Positions 17,402 to 25,893 of a DNA stretch of 64,000 nt are shown piece after piece. Position 1 is the first letter of the stretch. Every line of letters starts with the position of its first letter. A model generated the notes under the pieces. That model worked only from the letters and a program-made list of their open reading frames with translations. It had not been told where the DNA came from and searched no databases. A program made the translations under genes and the position numbers. This stretch comes from JANXAZ01 sp964504655 (GTDB lineage: Bacteria; Pseudomonadota; Alphaproteobacteria; Geminicoccales; Geminicoccaceae): assembly GCA_964504655.1 (NCBI GenBank), contig CAZDFD010000004.1, positions 33,014 to 97,013 on the forward strand. The letters run 5' to 3'.

Positions 17402-18549
17402 GCCAGCGGCTCCGGCTCGTCCTTGACCGCGAGCAGGAGGCTCGCGGAGTGTGCGGCGATGCGGTCGTTGTTGATCATGACCTGGGCCGAGAGCAGGTCG
17501 CGGAGCGGCCGGGCGACGCTCCAGGGGCCGTCGTTGCGATAGCCGGCGATGCCGGTCACGAGCAGCGCCTGCTCGGCGGCCCGCAGGCAATGCCGCGAGG
17601 TCCAGGTCTTGAGGTTGTTGAGCGCCAGCGCCAGCGCCATCGGCGGCGGCCCGGTGGCGGCCGCCGCCTCCCAGCGGCGCGCGGCATCGAGGATCGTGGC
17701 GCGCACGGCCTGGAGCGCGCTCACCGCCTCGACCAGGCGGGAGGCGCCGGGCGGCGTCTCGCCCGGGCGCCGCCGCGCCGCGGCGCGCAGGAAGGCGCGC
17801 GCCCGGCCGACCGCATCGGCGGCGATCCCCGCCCAGAGCGCACTCCAGAGGATGTGGGTGACGGGCAGCATGGTGCGCTCGGAGATGTCGACATAGGGCT
17901 CGGGCAGGAGCCGGTCGGCCGGTGCGTCGACGTGCAGCCAGAAGCCGTCGGAGCAGGTGCCGCGCATGCCCATCGCGTCCCAGCCCGAGGTCCGCTCCAG
18001 CCGGTAGTCGGGGCGCAGCGCCACGATCAGGACCTGGTCGCCGGGCGGGGCGTCCGGCGCCCGCCGCGCCGTGGCGAGCACCCCGTCGGCCTGCTCGCCA
18101 TAGGAGATGACGATGGCGTTCTTGGCGAGCCGCAGCCGCTCGCCGGCCGCCTCGACCGCGCAGACGCTCGCCCGCACGTCGCCGCCGACGCCGGCCTCGC
18201 TCGTGGCCGAGGCCAGGAGCAGCTGCTCGGCCGCCAGCCGGGCCAGCAGCCGCGCGTGGAACGGCGAGCCCCGGCCATGGCGCAGGAGGCACGCCACCTG
18301 GATCTGGTGCATGGCGAACACCATCGCCGTCGAGCCGCAGTGGCGGCCGAGCGCGTGCGCCATCTCGGCGATCTCGCCGAGCCCGGCGCCCTCGCCGCCG
18401 AGCTCGACCGGCACCATGGCGCCCAGGAGTCGCTCGGCCCGCAGCGCCGCCATCGCCTCGTGCGGGAAGCGGCCCTCGCGGTCGACCGCCTCGGCGTGCG
18501 CCGCCGCGACCTCGGTCGCGACCCGCCGGGCGCGCGCGAGCGCGCTCAC
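17398..18549 (-). CDS. Acyl-CoA dehydrogenase-like flavoprotein of the carrier-protein operon
   Basis: 383 residues, the usual length of acyl-CoA dehydrogenases. Typical features include the mixed-domain FAD/acyl region around LLASATSEAGVGGDVRA and GWDAMGMRGTCSDGFWL, and the helical C-terminal domain. At the end, where canonical enzymes have IYEGT with the catalytic glutamate, this protein reads MINNDRI, so the base appears to be Asn. The substrate is probably aminoacyl thioester on the adjacent carrier protein rather than CoA, by analogy with dehydrogenases acting on carrier-bound amino acids. The GTG start overlaps the carrier-protein stop (GTGA), and the end overlaps the ligase. Dehydrogenation or a changed flavin chemistry are both possible. 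Confidence 0.82.
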   Translation of the reverse strand: MSALARARRVATEVAAAHAEAVDREGRFPHEAMAALRAERLLGAMVPVELGGEGAGLGEIAEMAHALGRHCGSTAMVFAMHQIQVACLLRHGRGSPFHARLLARLAAEQLLLASATSEAGVGGDVRASVCAVEAAGERLRLAKNAIVISYGEQADGVLATARRAPDAPPGDQVLIVALRPDYRLERTSGWDAMGMRGTCSDGFWLHVDAPADRLLPEPYVDISERTMLPVTHILWSALWAGIAADAVGRARAFLRAAARRRPGETPPGASRLVEAVSALQAVRATILDAARRWEAAAATGPPPMALALALNNLKTWTSRHCLRAAEQALLVTGIAGYRNDGPWSVARPLRDLLSAQVMINNDRIAAHSASLLLAVKDEPEPLA

Positions 18550-18809
18550 GCCGGGGCCCCGTCGGGCAGCAGCTCGCGCAGCGCCGCGGCGAGCGCGCCG
18601 ATCGACTGGAAGGTTCGCCGCGTCAGGAGGCGGTCGGGGAACTCGACGCCGAACCGGTCCTCGAGCGCCAGCATCAGGTTGACCGTGTCGTGCGACGTCA
18701 GCCCCGCACGGTAGAGGTCGTCCTCGTCGCCGAGCGCCTCGACGTCCAGCGCCAGATAGCCTTCGCGCGCGATCAGCGCGCGGATCTCGGTCTCGACCGG
18801 CTCGGGCAC
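18546..18809 (-). CDS. Acyl/aminoacyl carrier protein
   Basis: 87-residue carrier protein and first gene of the operon. The attachment region is GLTSHDTVNLMLALE: the phosphopantetheine serine is kept, but the usual D-S-L is T-S-H. Helices and acidic character otherwise fit acyl carrier proteins. Two adjacent GTG codons (18812 and 18809) could start it; the second has the better six-base spacing to GGAGG. It should be charged with an amino acid by the ligase at 16487-17401. No phosphopantetheinyl transferase gene is nearby, so a general one must modify it. Confidence 0.88.
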   Translation of the reverse strand: MPEPVETEIRALIAREGYLALDVEALGDEDDLYRAGLTSHDTVNLMLALEDRFGVEFPDRLLTRRTFQSIGALAAALRELLPDGAPA

Positions 18810-19051
18810 CACCGACCTCCGTAACTCGATGCCGCGGGTGGCGCGGGCCGCCGGCCGGCGGCCGCGGACCACGCCTGTGACGGTTGCGGCGGGTCGCGGG
18901 CAAGCGCGGCCGCGCGCCCGGCGCCTCTCGGTACGAGCGATCCCCGCCCGTCCCGGCGCCCGGCGAGGTTCCCCGCCGAGCGCGACGGCGCCGACCGTCA
19001 CCGCCCCTTGATAGGGCCGGCTCGGTTAACGAAGGCTGAAGCGCCCGACCC

Positions 19052-20014
19052 TCAGAGCGCCGGCAGCGCGGCCTCGATGGCGGCCCGCCGCGGCTCCAGG
19101 AACGGCGGCAGCGACAGTCGCTCGCCCAGCCGCGCCAGCGGCTCGTCGACGGTGAAGCCGGGCCCGTCGGTGGCGAGCTCGAGCAGCACCCCGCCCGGCT
19201 CGCGCAGGTAGAGCGAGCGGAAGTACCAGCGCTCGACCTCGCCCGAGCTCGCCACCCCGAGCGCCGCCAGCCGGCTCGCCCAGGCCGTGAGCGCCGCGCG
19301 GTCGGCGACGCGGAACGCCACGTGGTGCACGCCGCCGGCGCCCGGGCGCGTCGGCGGCAGGTCGGGGCCGGCGAGCAGATGCACCTCGGCCGCCGCCCCG
19401 CCCGGACCGACCGCGAGCCGTCGCACCCGGCCCTGCGGCTCCTCCGGATCGCCGACCTCGTCGAGCGTGCGGAAGCCGAGCCGTTCCTCGAGGAAGGCCG
19501 CCGTCGGCTCGATCCGCGGCGGTGCGAGCGTCACCGGGCCGAGTCCCAGGATCTGCTCGGCCGCCGGCAGCGGGCTTCCCGCCCACGGCCGGCCGGGCGC
19601 CGCCGCCTCGTCGACCACCAGCACGAGGCGCTGGCCCTCGGGATCCTCGAAGCGGAGCCCGGGCCTGCCGCCGGGCTCGACCGTGCGGCGGCAGACGCAG
19701 CCGGCGGCAGCGAGCCGCGCCGCGTGCGCGGCGAGGGCCGCCTCGTCGCGCACCCTGAGGCCGGTGCGGACGATGGCGCGGCCGCCGCGCCGCTCGCGCG
19801 GCAGGTCCCAGACGAAGAAGGTGAGGTCGCTGCCCGGGCTCGCCTCGCCATCGCCGTAGAAGAGGTGCCAGGCGGACACGTCGTCCTGATTGACCGTGCG
19901 CTTGACCAGCCGCAGGCCCAGGACTTCGGTGTAGAAGCGGCGGTTCATGGCAGCGTCGGCGCTGACCGCGGTCAGATGGTGGAGGCCGCCGAGCGGCGGG
20001 ACGGAGGCGGGCAT
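19052..20014 (-). CDS. VOC-family ring-cleaving dioxygenase/glyoxalase-like protein
   Basis: 320 residues with two vicinal-oxygen-chelate modules (about 8-125 and 145-285). Each begins with the metal-binding histidine pattern (LHHLTAVSADAAMNRRFYTE; later VHHVAFRVADR), and acidic ligands occur in the ELATD segment. It resembles the MhqA/MhqO/LinE group that handles hydroquinone-like compounds. ATG at 20014 follows a GGAGG-like site. It stands alone upstream of the MocR-type regulator, with 30 bases between, possibly in one transcript with it. The substrate is not readable. Confidence 0.82.
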   Translation of the reverse strand: MPASVPPLGGLHHLTAVSADAAMNRRFYTEVLGLRLVKRTVNQDDVSAWHLFYGDGEASPGSDLTFFVWDLPRERRGGRAIVRTGLRVRDEAALAAHAARLAAAGCVCRRTVEPGGRPGLRFEDPEGQRLVLVVDEAAAPGRPWAGSPLPAAEQILGLGPVTLAPPRIEPTAAFLEERLGFRTLDEVGDPEEPQGRVRRLAVGPGGAAAEVHLLAGPDLPPTRPGAGGVHHVAFRVADRAALTAWASRLAALGVASSGEVERWYFRSLYLREPGGVLLELATDGPGFTVDEPLARLGERLSLPPFLEPRRAAIEAALPAL

Positions 20015-20044
20015 GGCGGGACCTCGCGGGCAGCCGGTCCCCGC

Positions 20045-21685
20045 TCAGATAGGGCCCGATCCTCGGGCTGCAACCGCGCCCGCGGCGGTCGCCGGTGCCA
20101 CCGCCTCCGGTGCGACGGGCGCGGCCGGAGCGTCGGCGGGTCGTGGCGCCGGCCGCCCGGCCGGGCGGGCCGGAGGCTCCCGCCCGGTCGCCTGCGCGAC
20201 CTCGCGGATCGCCAGGGCGAGGCGCTCGAGGCCCTGGCGGGTCTCGGCCTCGCCGATGCCGGCATAGCCCAGGAGCAGGCCCGGTCGAGGCGGCCGGCCG
20301 CGATAGTAGGCCGAGAGCGGCGGCGCCTCGATGCCGCGGCGGAGGGCCGCGGCGCTCACCGCCCGGTCGTCGAGGTCCCGCCGCAGCCAGCCGATCAGGT
20401 GCATGCCGGCCTCGGCCGGGGCCAGCTCGAGCAGCCCGCCCAGGAGTTCGCCGGCGAGCTGGAGGAAGCGTCCCTGACGCTCGGCGTAGAGCGCCCGCAT
20501 GCGCCGGATGTGCTGGGCGAGCCGGCCGTCGGCGATGAACTCGGCCAAGGCCGGCTGCGCCAGCATCGGCGGATGCGTGTCGGTGATGCGCCGGACGGCG
20601 GTGAAGGCCTCGACCAGATGCGTCGGCACGACCATGTAGCCCAGCCTGAGGCCCGGGAACATGATCTTGCTCATGGTGCCGACATAGATCACCCGGCCGT
20701 CGGCATCGAGGCCCTGGAGTGCCGCCAGAGGTCGGCCGGCGTAGCGGTACTCGCTGTCGTAGTCATCCTCGAGGACGAAGGCGTCGGCGGTCCGCGCCCA
20801 CTCCAGCAGCGCCAGGCGTCGGGCGAGGCTCATGGTGATGCCGAGCGGGTACTGGTGGCTCGGCGCCACGCAGGCCATGCGCGCGCCGGGGGCGAGCGCC
20901 TGGCCCGCCTCGACCGACAGGCCCTCGCCGTCGACCGGGACCGGCACGAGCTCGGCGCCGGCGGCCAGAAGCGCGCCCTCGAGGCCGGCATAGCCCGGCT
21001 CCTCGACCCAGACCCGATCGCCCGGGTCGATCAGCACCCGGGCCGCCAGGTCGAGCGCCTGCTGCGCGCCGCTCACCACGAGCACCTGCTCGGCGGTGCA
21101 GCGGACCGCGCGGGCGGCACCCAGATGCGCCGCCAGCGCCTCGCGCAGCGGCCGCCAGCCCATCGGGTCGGCGCCGATCAGGAAGGAGGCCGGCGGTGCC
21201 CGCCAGTGGCGCTGCAGCAGCCGGGCGAAGTCCTCGAACGGGAAGGCCGCGAGCTCCGGCAGCCCCGGCGCGAACGGGCGCGGCCGGGCGCTCGTGCGGG
21301 CGAGCCCGATCAGCCGCCGACCGCGTGCCGAGGGGCCCGGGGCGGGGATCGGTGCCGGCACCGCGAGCGCCGCCTCGGTGCGCGCCACGAGCGCCTCCTC
21401 GGGCAGCCGGCGGCTGACATAGGAGCCGGCGCCCACGCGCCCGCCCAGATAGCCCTCGGCCGCGAGCTGCTCGAACGCCGCCATCACGGTGTTGCGCGAG
21501 ACCGCGAGGTCGCGGGCCAGCGTCCGGCTCGCCGGCAGCCGGGCACCCGGCTGCAGCCGACCGGTCAAGATCGCGTCGCGGATCGCGAAGTAGAGCTGGC
21601 GGTAGAGCGGCTCCGCGGCCGCGGGATCGAGCGCGAGGCTCGCGAGGTGGGCGGGGCCGGGCCGGCGACGCTGCGGGCGGAGCAT
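20045..21685 (-). CDS. MocR/PdxR-family transcriptional regulator (GntR HTH plus aminotransferase domain)
   Basis: 546 residues. The N-terminal winged helix (about 18-90) shows GARLPASRTLARDLAVSRNT. A fold-type I aminotransferase domain follows, with the PLP lysine Lys340 in GTMSKIMFPGLRLGY and VLEDDYDSEYRY. The C-terminal 40 residues are an alanine/proline-rich tail. Such regulators sense PLP or an amino-compound and often control a divergent gene; here the divergent neighbour is pyruvate kinase (21875). The short dyad GTGGA-ATGGC-TCCAC at 21695-21709, directly before the start, could be its operator. The regulated pathway is unknown. Confidence 0.88.
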   Translation of the reverse strand: MLRPQRRRPGPAHLASLALDPAAAEPLYRQLYFAIRDAILTGRLQPGARLPASRTLARDLAVSRNTVMAAFEQLAAEGYLGGRVGAGSYVSRRLPEEALVARTEAALAVPAPIPAPGPSARGRRLIGLARTSARPRPFAPGLPELAAFPFEDFARLLQRHWRAPPASFLIGADPMGWRPLREALAAHLGAARAVRCTAEQVLVVSGAQQALDLAARVLIDPGDRVWVEEPGYAGLEGALLAAGAELVPVPVDGEGLSVEAGQALAPGARMACVAPSHQYPLGITMSLARRLALLEWARTADAFVLEDDYDSEYRYAGRPLAALQGLDADGRVIYVGTMSKIMFPGLRLGYMVVPTHLVEAFTAVRRITDTHPPMLAQPALAEFIADGRLAQHIRRMRALYAERQGRFLQLAGELLGGLLELAPAEAGMHLIGWLRRDLDDRAVSAAALRRGIEAPPLSAYYRGRPPRPGLLLGYAGIGEAETRQGLERLALAIREVAQATGREPPARPAGRPAPRPADAPAAPVAPEAVAPATAAGAVAARGSGPI

Positions 21686-21694
21686 GACGGTTCC

Positions 21695-21709
21695 GTGGAA
21701 TGGCTCCAC
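21695..21709. promoter_or_regulatory. Short dyad, candidate MocR operator
   Basis: GTGGA and TCCAC flank five bases, ten bases upstream of the regulator's ATG. MocR-type proteins often bind sites overlapping their own promoter; the assignment here is inference. Confidence 0.25.
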
Positions 21710-21874
21710 TCCCCATAGACCGATCGGGCCTCCGCCACCAGCCAATCTCCCCGTGCCACCCCGGGGGATGACGCGTCCCGAGCGATGCTCTAGGGGTGAG
21801 TGCTCGCGCGCGAGGTGGCGAGGGCCCGCCGGGCGCCGAGGCGGCGCCGGCCCAGCCGACCCGGGGAGGAGGCG

Positions 21875-23290
21875 ATGCGCCGCGACCGGTCGACCAAGAT
21901 CCTGGCCACCCTCGGCCCGGCGAGCGCCTCGCGCGAGCGCATTCGGGCGCTGGTCGAGGCCGGCGCCGACGTGTTCCGCTTCAATTTCAGCCACGGCAGC
22001 CACGAGGACCACGCCGCCCGCTTCGCTCTGGTGCGCGAGATCGAGGCCGAGCGCGGCCGGCCGATCGGCACGCTGATCGACCTGCAGGGCCCGAAGCTGC
22101 GGATCGGCACCTTCGCCCAGGGCAAGGTGGTGCTGGCGCCGGGGGCGCCCTTCCGGCTCGACCTCGACCCGACGCCGGGCGACGGGCGGCGGGTGCAGCT
22201 GCCGCATCCCGAGATCCTCTCGGTGCTGCGGCCGGGGTCCGAGCTCCTGCTCGACGACGGCCGCATCCGGCTGCGGGTCGAGCAGGCCGAGGCCGCCGCC
22301 GCCGAGACCGTGGTGGTGGCCGGCGGCACGCTGTCCGACCGCAAGGGCGTCAACGTGCCCGGGGTCGTCCTGCCGATCCCGGCGATGACCGAGAAGGACC
22401 GCCGGGACCTGACCTTCGGCATGGAGCTCGGGTTCGAGTGGGTGGCCTTGTCCTTCGTGCAGCGCCCGGACGACGTCGCCGAGGCCAAGCGGCTGGTGGC
22501 CGGGCGCGCCGCGGTGATGGCCAAGATCGAGAAGCCGTCGGCCATCGACCGGCTCGACGAGATCGTCGAGCTGGCCGACGCGGTCATGATCGCGCGCGGC
22601 GATCTGGGCGTGGAGATGCCGCCCGAGGCCGTGCCCGGGCTGCAGAAGCGGATCGTCCGCCGCGCCCGGGAGGCCGGCAAGCCCGTGGTCGTGGCGACGC
22701 AGATGCTCGAGAGCATGGTGGCGAGCCCGGCGCCCACCCGGGCCGAGGCCAGCGACGTCGCGACCGCGGTCTACGACGGCGCCGACGCCGTGATGCTCTC
22801 GGCCGAGAGCGCCAGCGGCGGCTTCCCGGTCGAGGCCGTGACGATGATGGACCGCATCGTCACGCAGGTCGAGCACGACGAGCTCTACCGCGCCTATCTG
22901 GACGCCTTCCACGCCACCGCGCTGCAGACCACGGCGGATGCCATCACGCTCGCCGCGGCGCAGGTCGCGCACACGCTCGGCTCGGCCTGCATCGTCACCT
23001 ACACGACCTCGGGGGCCACCGCGCTCCGGGCCTCGCGCGAGCGGCCCGACCATCCGATCCTGGGCCTCATCACGCGGATGGTGACGGCCAGGAAGCTGAC
23101 GCTCGCCTGGGGCATCCATCCGGTCTTCACCGAGGACGCGCGCGACCTCGACGAGATGGTGGCGAAGGCCCGCCAGCTCGCCCGCCAGGAGGGCTTCGCG
23201 CAGCCCGGCAGCTCGATCGTGATCACCGCCGGCCTGCCCTTCGGCACCCCGGGCGCCACCAACCTCCTGCGGGTCGCCTGGGTGACGTGA
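21875..23290 (+). CDS. pyk: Pyruvate kinase
   Basis: 471-residue pyruvate kinase, converting phosphoenolpyruvate and ADP to pyruvate and ATP. The N-terminal motif TKILATLGPAS, the DLQGPKLRIG segment, the active-site block MAKIEKPSAIDRLDEI and the MIARGDLGVEMP metal region are all present, followed by the allosteric C-terminal domain. The length is standard. ATG 21875 has a strong GGGGAGGAGG site; a start at 21800 would add an arginine-rich, unlikely tail. It is divergent from the MocR regulator across 189 bases. Confidence 0.96.
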   Translation: MRRDRSTKILATLGPASASRERIRALVEAGADVFRFNFSHGSHEDHAARFALVREIEAERGRPIGTLIDLQGPKLRIGTFAQGKVVLAPGAPFRLDLDPTPGDGRRVQLPHPEILSVLRPGSELLLDDGRIRLRVEQAEAAAAETVVVAGGTLSDRKGVNVPGVVLPIPAMTEKDRRDLTFGMELGFEWVALSFVQRPDDVAEAKRLVAGRAAVMAKIEKPSAIDRLDEIVELADAVMIARGDLGVEMPPEAVPGLQKRIVRRAREAGKPVVVATQMLESMVASPAPTRAEASDVATAVYDGADAVMLSAESASGGFPVEAVTMMDRIVTQVEHDELYRAYLDAFHATALQTTADAITLAAAQVAHTLGSACIVTYTTSGATALRASRERPDHPILGLITRMVTARKLTLAWGIHPVFTEDARDLDEMVAKARQLARQEGFAQPGSSIVITAGLPFGTPGATNLLRVAWVT

Positions 23291-23391
23291 GGGGTGGCCG
23301 CCGACGGCGGTGTCGGGCCGCGCGGCCGGACCCTTGCGGCGACGCCGCGAGCCTCTAGCCTCGCTCCCGCACGAGCCCGCCCGGAGCCCCG

Positions 23392-24423
23392 ATGACCGAC
23401 CTCGCCGCGCTCGCCGCCCGCCTGCACCGGGAGACGGTCGTCTGGGACGCCCACGCCTGCCTGCCGCTCCATCCCGATGCCGACCTCGGGGTGCTGCGGC
23501 GCCACCACGCGGCCGGTGCGAGCTTCGTCTCGGTCAACATCGGCATGGACATGAACCCGCTGCCGCAGGCCCTGACCGTGCTGGCCTCGTTCCGCGCCCA
23601 GCTGCGCGCGCGGCCCGATCTCTTCGTGCCGGTCGACACCGTGGCCGACGTCGAGCGCGCCAAGCGGGAGGGCAAGCTCGCGGTCGCCTTCGACCTCGAG
23701 GGTGCCGTGCCCCTGCACGGCCGGCCCGAGATGGTGGAGCTCTTCTACACGCTCGGCGTGCGGCAGATGCACCTGGCCTACAACCGCAACAACGAGGTGG
23801 CGGGCGGCTGCTACGACCTCGACGTGCCGTTGAGCCCGCTCGGCCGGCGGATCGTCGAGGCGATCTTCGCCTGCGGCATGCTCATGGACCTGTCGCACAC
23901 CGGCCACCGCTCGAGCCTCGACATCATGGGGCTCGGGCTCGGCCCGGTGCTCTTCAGCCACGCCAACCCGCGCGCGCTGAAGGGTGACCGGCGCAATCTC
24001 ACGGCCGAGCAGATCGACGCCTGCGCCGCCACGGGCGGGGTGGTGTGCGTGAACGGCGTCGGCCGGTTCCTCACCGACCCCGAGGCCGGCACGCCCGCGA
24101 TCCTCGATGCGATCGACTGGCTGGTCGAGCGGATCGGGCCCGCCCGGGTGGGGCTCGGGATCGACTACAGCTATCCCTCGGGCGGGCTCGACGACGAGCC
24201 GCCCGGCCTCGACCGGGACCGCTGGTGGCCGCGCGCCGAGGGCTATGGCTCCGGCCTCGCCAGCATCCGCATCGCCGCCCCCGAGCAGCTCCCCGAGATC
24301 ACCCTGGGCCTTCTCGCGCGCGGCTACGGCGAGGACGACGTCCGCGCCATCCTCGGCCGCAACATGCTCGAGCTGGCGCGGCGGGTCTGGAAGCCCGGCA
24401 ACCGTCAGGGTCCCGCTTCGTAG
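23392..24423 (+). CDS. Membrane dipeptidase (peptidase M19) family protein, variant metal site
   Basis: 343 residues, amidohydrolase TIM barrel of the renal dipeptidase family. The bridging glutamate region FDLEGAVPL, the histidine motifs DLSHTGH and LFSHANPRAL, and VGLGIDYSYPSGG are conserved. The first motif, normally H-x-D, reads DAHACL (His21, Cys23), so one zinc ligand is replaced by cysteine. No signal peptide is seen. Family members cleave dipeptides or act on lactones and D-amino-acid peptides; the variant makes the reaction uncertain. The end overlaps the convergent beta-helix gene by 19 bases. Confidence 0.85.
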   Translation: MTDLAALAARLHRETVVWDAHACLPLHPDADLGVLRRHHAAGASFVSVNIGMDMNPLPQALTVLASFRAQLRARPDLFVPVDTVADVERAKREGKLAVAFDLEGAVPLHGRPEMVELFYTLGVRQMHLAYNRNNEVAGGCYDLDVPLSPLGRRIVEAIFACGMLMDLSHTGHRSSLDIMGLGLGPVLFSHANPRALKGDRRNLTAEQIDACAATGGVVCVNGVGRFLTDPEAGTPAILDAIDWLVERIGPARVGLGIDYSYPSGGLDDEPPGLDRDRWWPRAEGYGSGLASIRIAAPEQLPEITLGLLARGYGEDDVRAILGRNMLELARRVWKPGNRQGPAS

Positions 24424-25760
24424 GCGCCCAGATCGAAGCCGCGGCCGAGCGGGGTGCGCCGGTCGAGTGCCAGCGGGTGCCGGTACGACCAGGCGGGCTC
24501 GAGCTTGACCTTGCGCCAGGGCCGGGCGGCGATCGCGGCGTCGATCGCGGGCGAGCCGAGCGCCGGCCGCCAGTCGCCCCGGCCCGGGTCGACGAACAGG
24601 AGACGCTCGCCCTCGAGCGTTCCCTCCATGAGAACCCCGCCCTCGGCCAGCCGCCCGGGCCCGACGATCAGGTTGTTGACCAGCCGGACGGGGCCCGAGC
24701 CGCGGTTCGCCACCGCCACGGCCGCGGCCTTCGGGCGGAGGATCGTGTTGTAGGCGATCACCGTCTCGGCGCCGGGCGCGTTCTTCTCCGAGGCGATCGA
24801 GAGGATCACGTTGTTGGAGCTGGCCGCACTCTCGACGAGGAGGTTGCCCAGGATCAGGGTCGGCGCGCCCTCGGCGATGTCGATCAGATAGGAGGAGGCG
24901 GGCCCGGGATCGTCCTCGATGCGGTTGTAGAGGATCCGGTTCTCGCTCGCCCGCGTCTTGACGTTGTGGCCGTCGACCGCGCCGTGGATCCAGCTGCCGA
25001 TCAGGACGAACGGCTTGGCCTCGCTGATGTAGATGTTGTGACCGGGCGGCACCCCGACAGCCTCCCAGTCGGGCACGACGTTGGAGTGGAACTCGGAGCG
25101 CTCGATCCGGAGCTCGCCCTTGAAGTCGAGCGAGGAGAGGATGCCGATCTCGTTGCCGTGGATCAGGACCTCGCGCAGTACGAGCTCGCCGCCCTCGGCG
25201 CGGATCCCGGCACCGTTCTTGTCGGGGACCCTGGAGCCCGTGAGCTCGACGTTCTCGACGAGGACCTTGCGGCCGGCGATCACCCAGGCGGCCTTGCCTC
25301 CGGCACCGCCGCCCTGGGCGTCGATCCGCGGCCTGCCGCCGACGCCGCGGATGGTGAGCCGGCTCGCGCGCCAGATCGCCACGTCCGCGTAGGTGCCCGG
25401 GTAGATCTCGACCGTGTCGCCGTCCTGGGCCGCCGCCGCGGCCGCGCTCGGCAGCGCGTAGGCCTGGCCGGGCCCGACCCGCAAGATCCGCCCGCCCTTG
25501 CGCTTGGCCTCCTCGGCCGCGGCCAGCTCGACCGCCCCCTCGGCCGGCTGCGGCCGCGGGTCGTCGAGCCGCACCGCGGCGCCCCCGGGCTCGACCGGCA
25601 CGCCGTCGAACTCCATGCGGGCGACCTCGTCGCGCTCGAACGGCAGCACGAACACCCGGCCGTCCTTGAGCTCGATCCGGAGCTCCGCCCGGGTCGCCCC
25701 GGCGAGCCCGAGGGCCGCCACCGCGACCAGGAGAGACCGTCCCCACCTCGTGCCGACCAT
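24405..25760 (-). CDS. Secreted right-handed parallel beta-helix protein
   Basis: About 451 residues. After a signal peptide (SLLVAVAALGLAGATRA) comes a small N-terminal strand domain (RIELKDGRVFVLPF), a linker, and a beta-helix of pectate-lyase-like repeats with many N-G and VENVEL/NNVIL turns (for example RLTIRGVGG, LIHGNEIGI, RLVNNLIVG). It could bind or cleave an exported polysaccharide, but no catalytic set is clear. ATG 25760 follows GGAG; an upstream start at 25793 would disrupt the signal peptide. A dyad at 25802-25819 lies just upstream. Confidence 0.75.
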   Translation of the reverse strand: MVGTRWGRSLLVAVAALGLAGATRAELRIELKDGRVFVLPFERDEVARMEFDGVPVEPGGAAVRLDDPRPQPAEGAVELAAAEEAKRKGGRILRVGPGQAYALPSAAAAAAQDGDTVEIYPGTYADVAIWRASRLTIRGVGGRPRIDAQGGGAGGKAAWVIAGRKVLVENVELTGSRVPDKNGAGIRAEGGELVLREVLIHGNEIGILSSLDFKGELRIERSEFHSNVVPDWEAVGVPPGHNIYISEAKPFVLIGSWIHGAVDGHNVKTRASENRILYNRIEDDPGPASSYLIDIAEGAPTLILGNLLVESAASSNNVILSIASEKNAPGAETVIAYNTILRPKAAAVAVANRGSGPVRLVNNLIVGPGRLAEGGVLMEGTLEGERLLFVDPGRGDWRPALGSPAIDAAIAARPWRKVKLEPAWSYRHPLALDRRTPLGRGFDLGAYEAGP

Positions 25761-25801
25761 CGCCGCTCCGCTCGCGCCCCAGGTGCCCGGCAACGCGAGC
25801 G

Positions 25802-25819
25802 TTCACCACCTGGGGTGAA
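25802..25819. promoter_or_regulatory. Inverted repeat, possible operator
   Basis: TTCACC and GGTGAA flank six bases, 42-59 bases upstream of the beta-helix gene start and before the convergent end of the reductase gene. It could be a regulator site. No regulator is next to it. Confidence 0.3.
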
Positions 25820-25893
25820 GACGCCCGGCGCGCCGGCCCACCACCATCGCATTGGAGCCGGCGGCGGGCAAGGCGGCGTCGGCGAGCGACGCC

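Noticed and set aside
18846..18863. 18-bp perfect palindrome (GGCCGCCGGCCGGCGGCC) upstream of the carrier-protein operon
   Set aside because: Made only of G and C; such strings arise often by chance at this composition, and I see no flanking support.
23316..23327. GGCCGCGCGGCC palindrome after pyruvate kinase
   Set aside because: No loop, no T-run; cannot be told from background.
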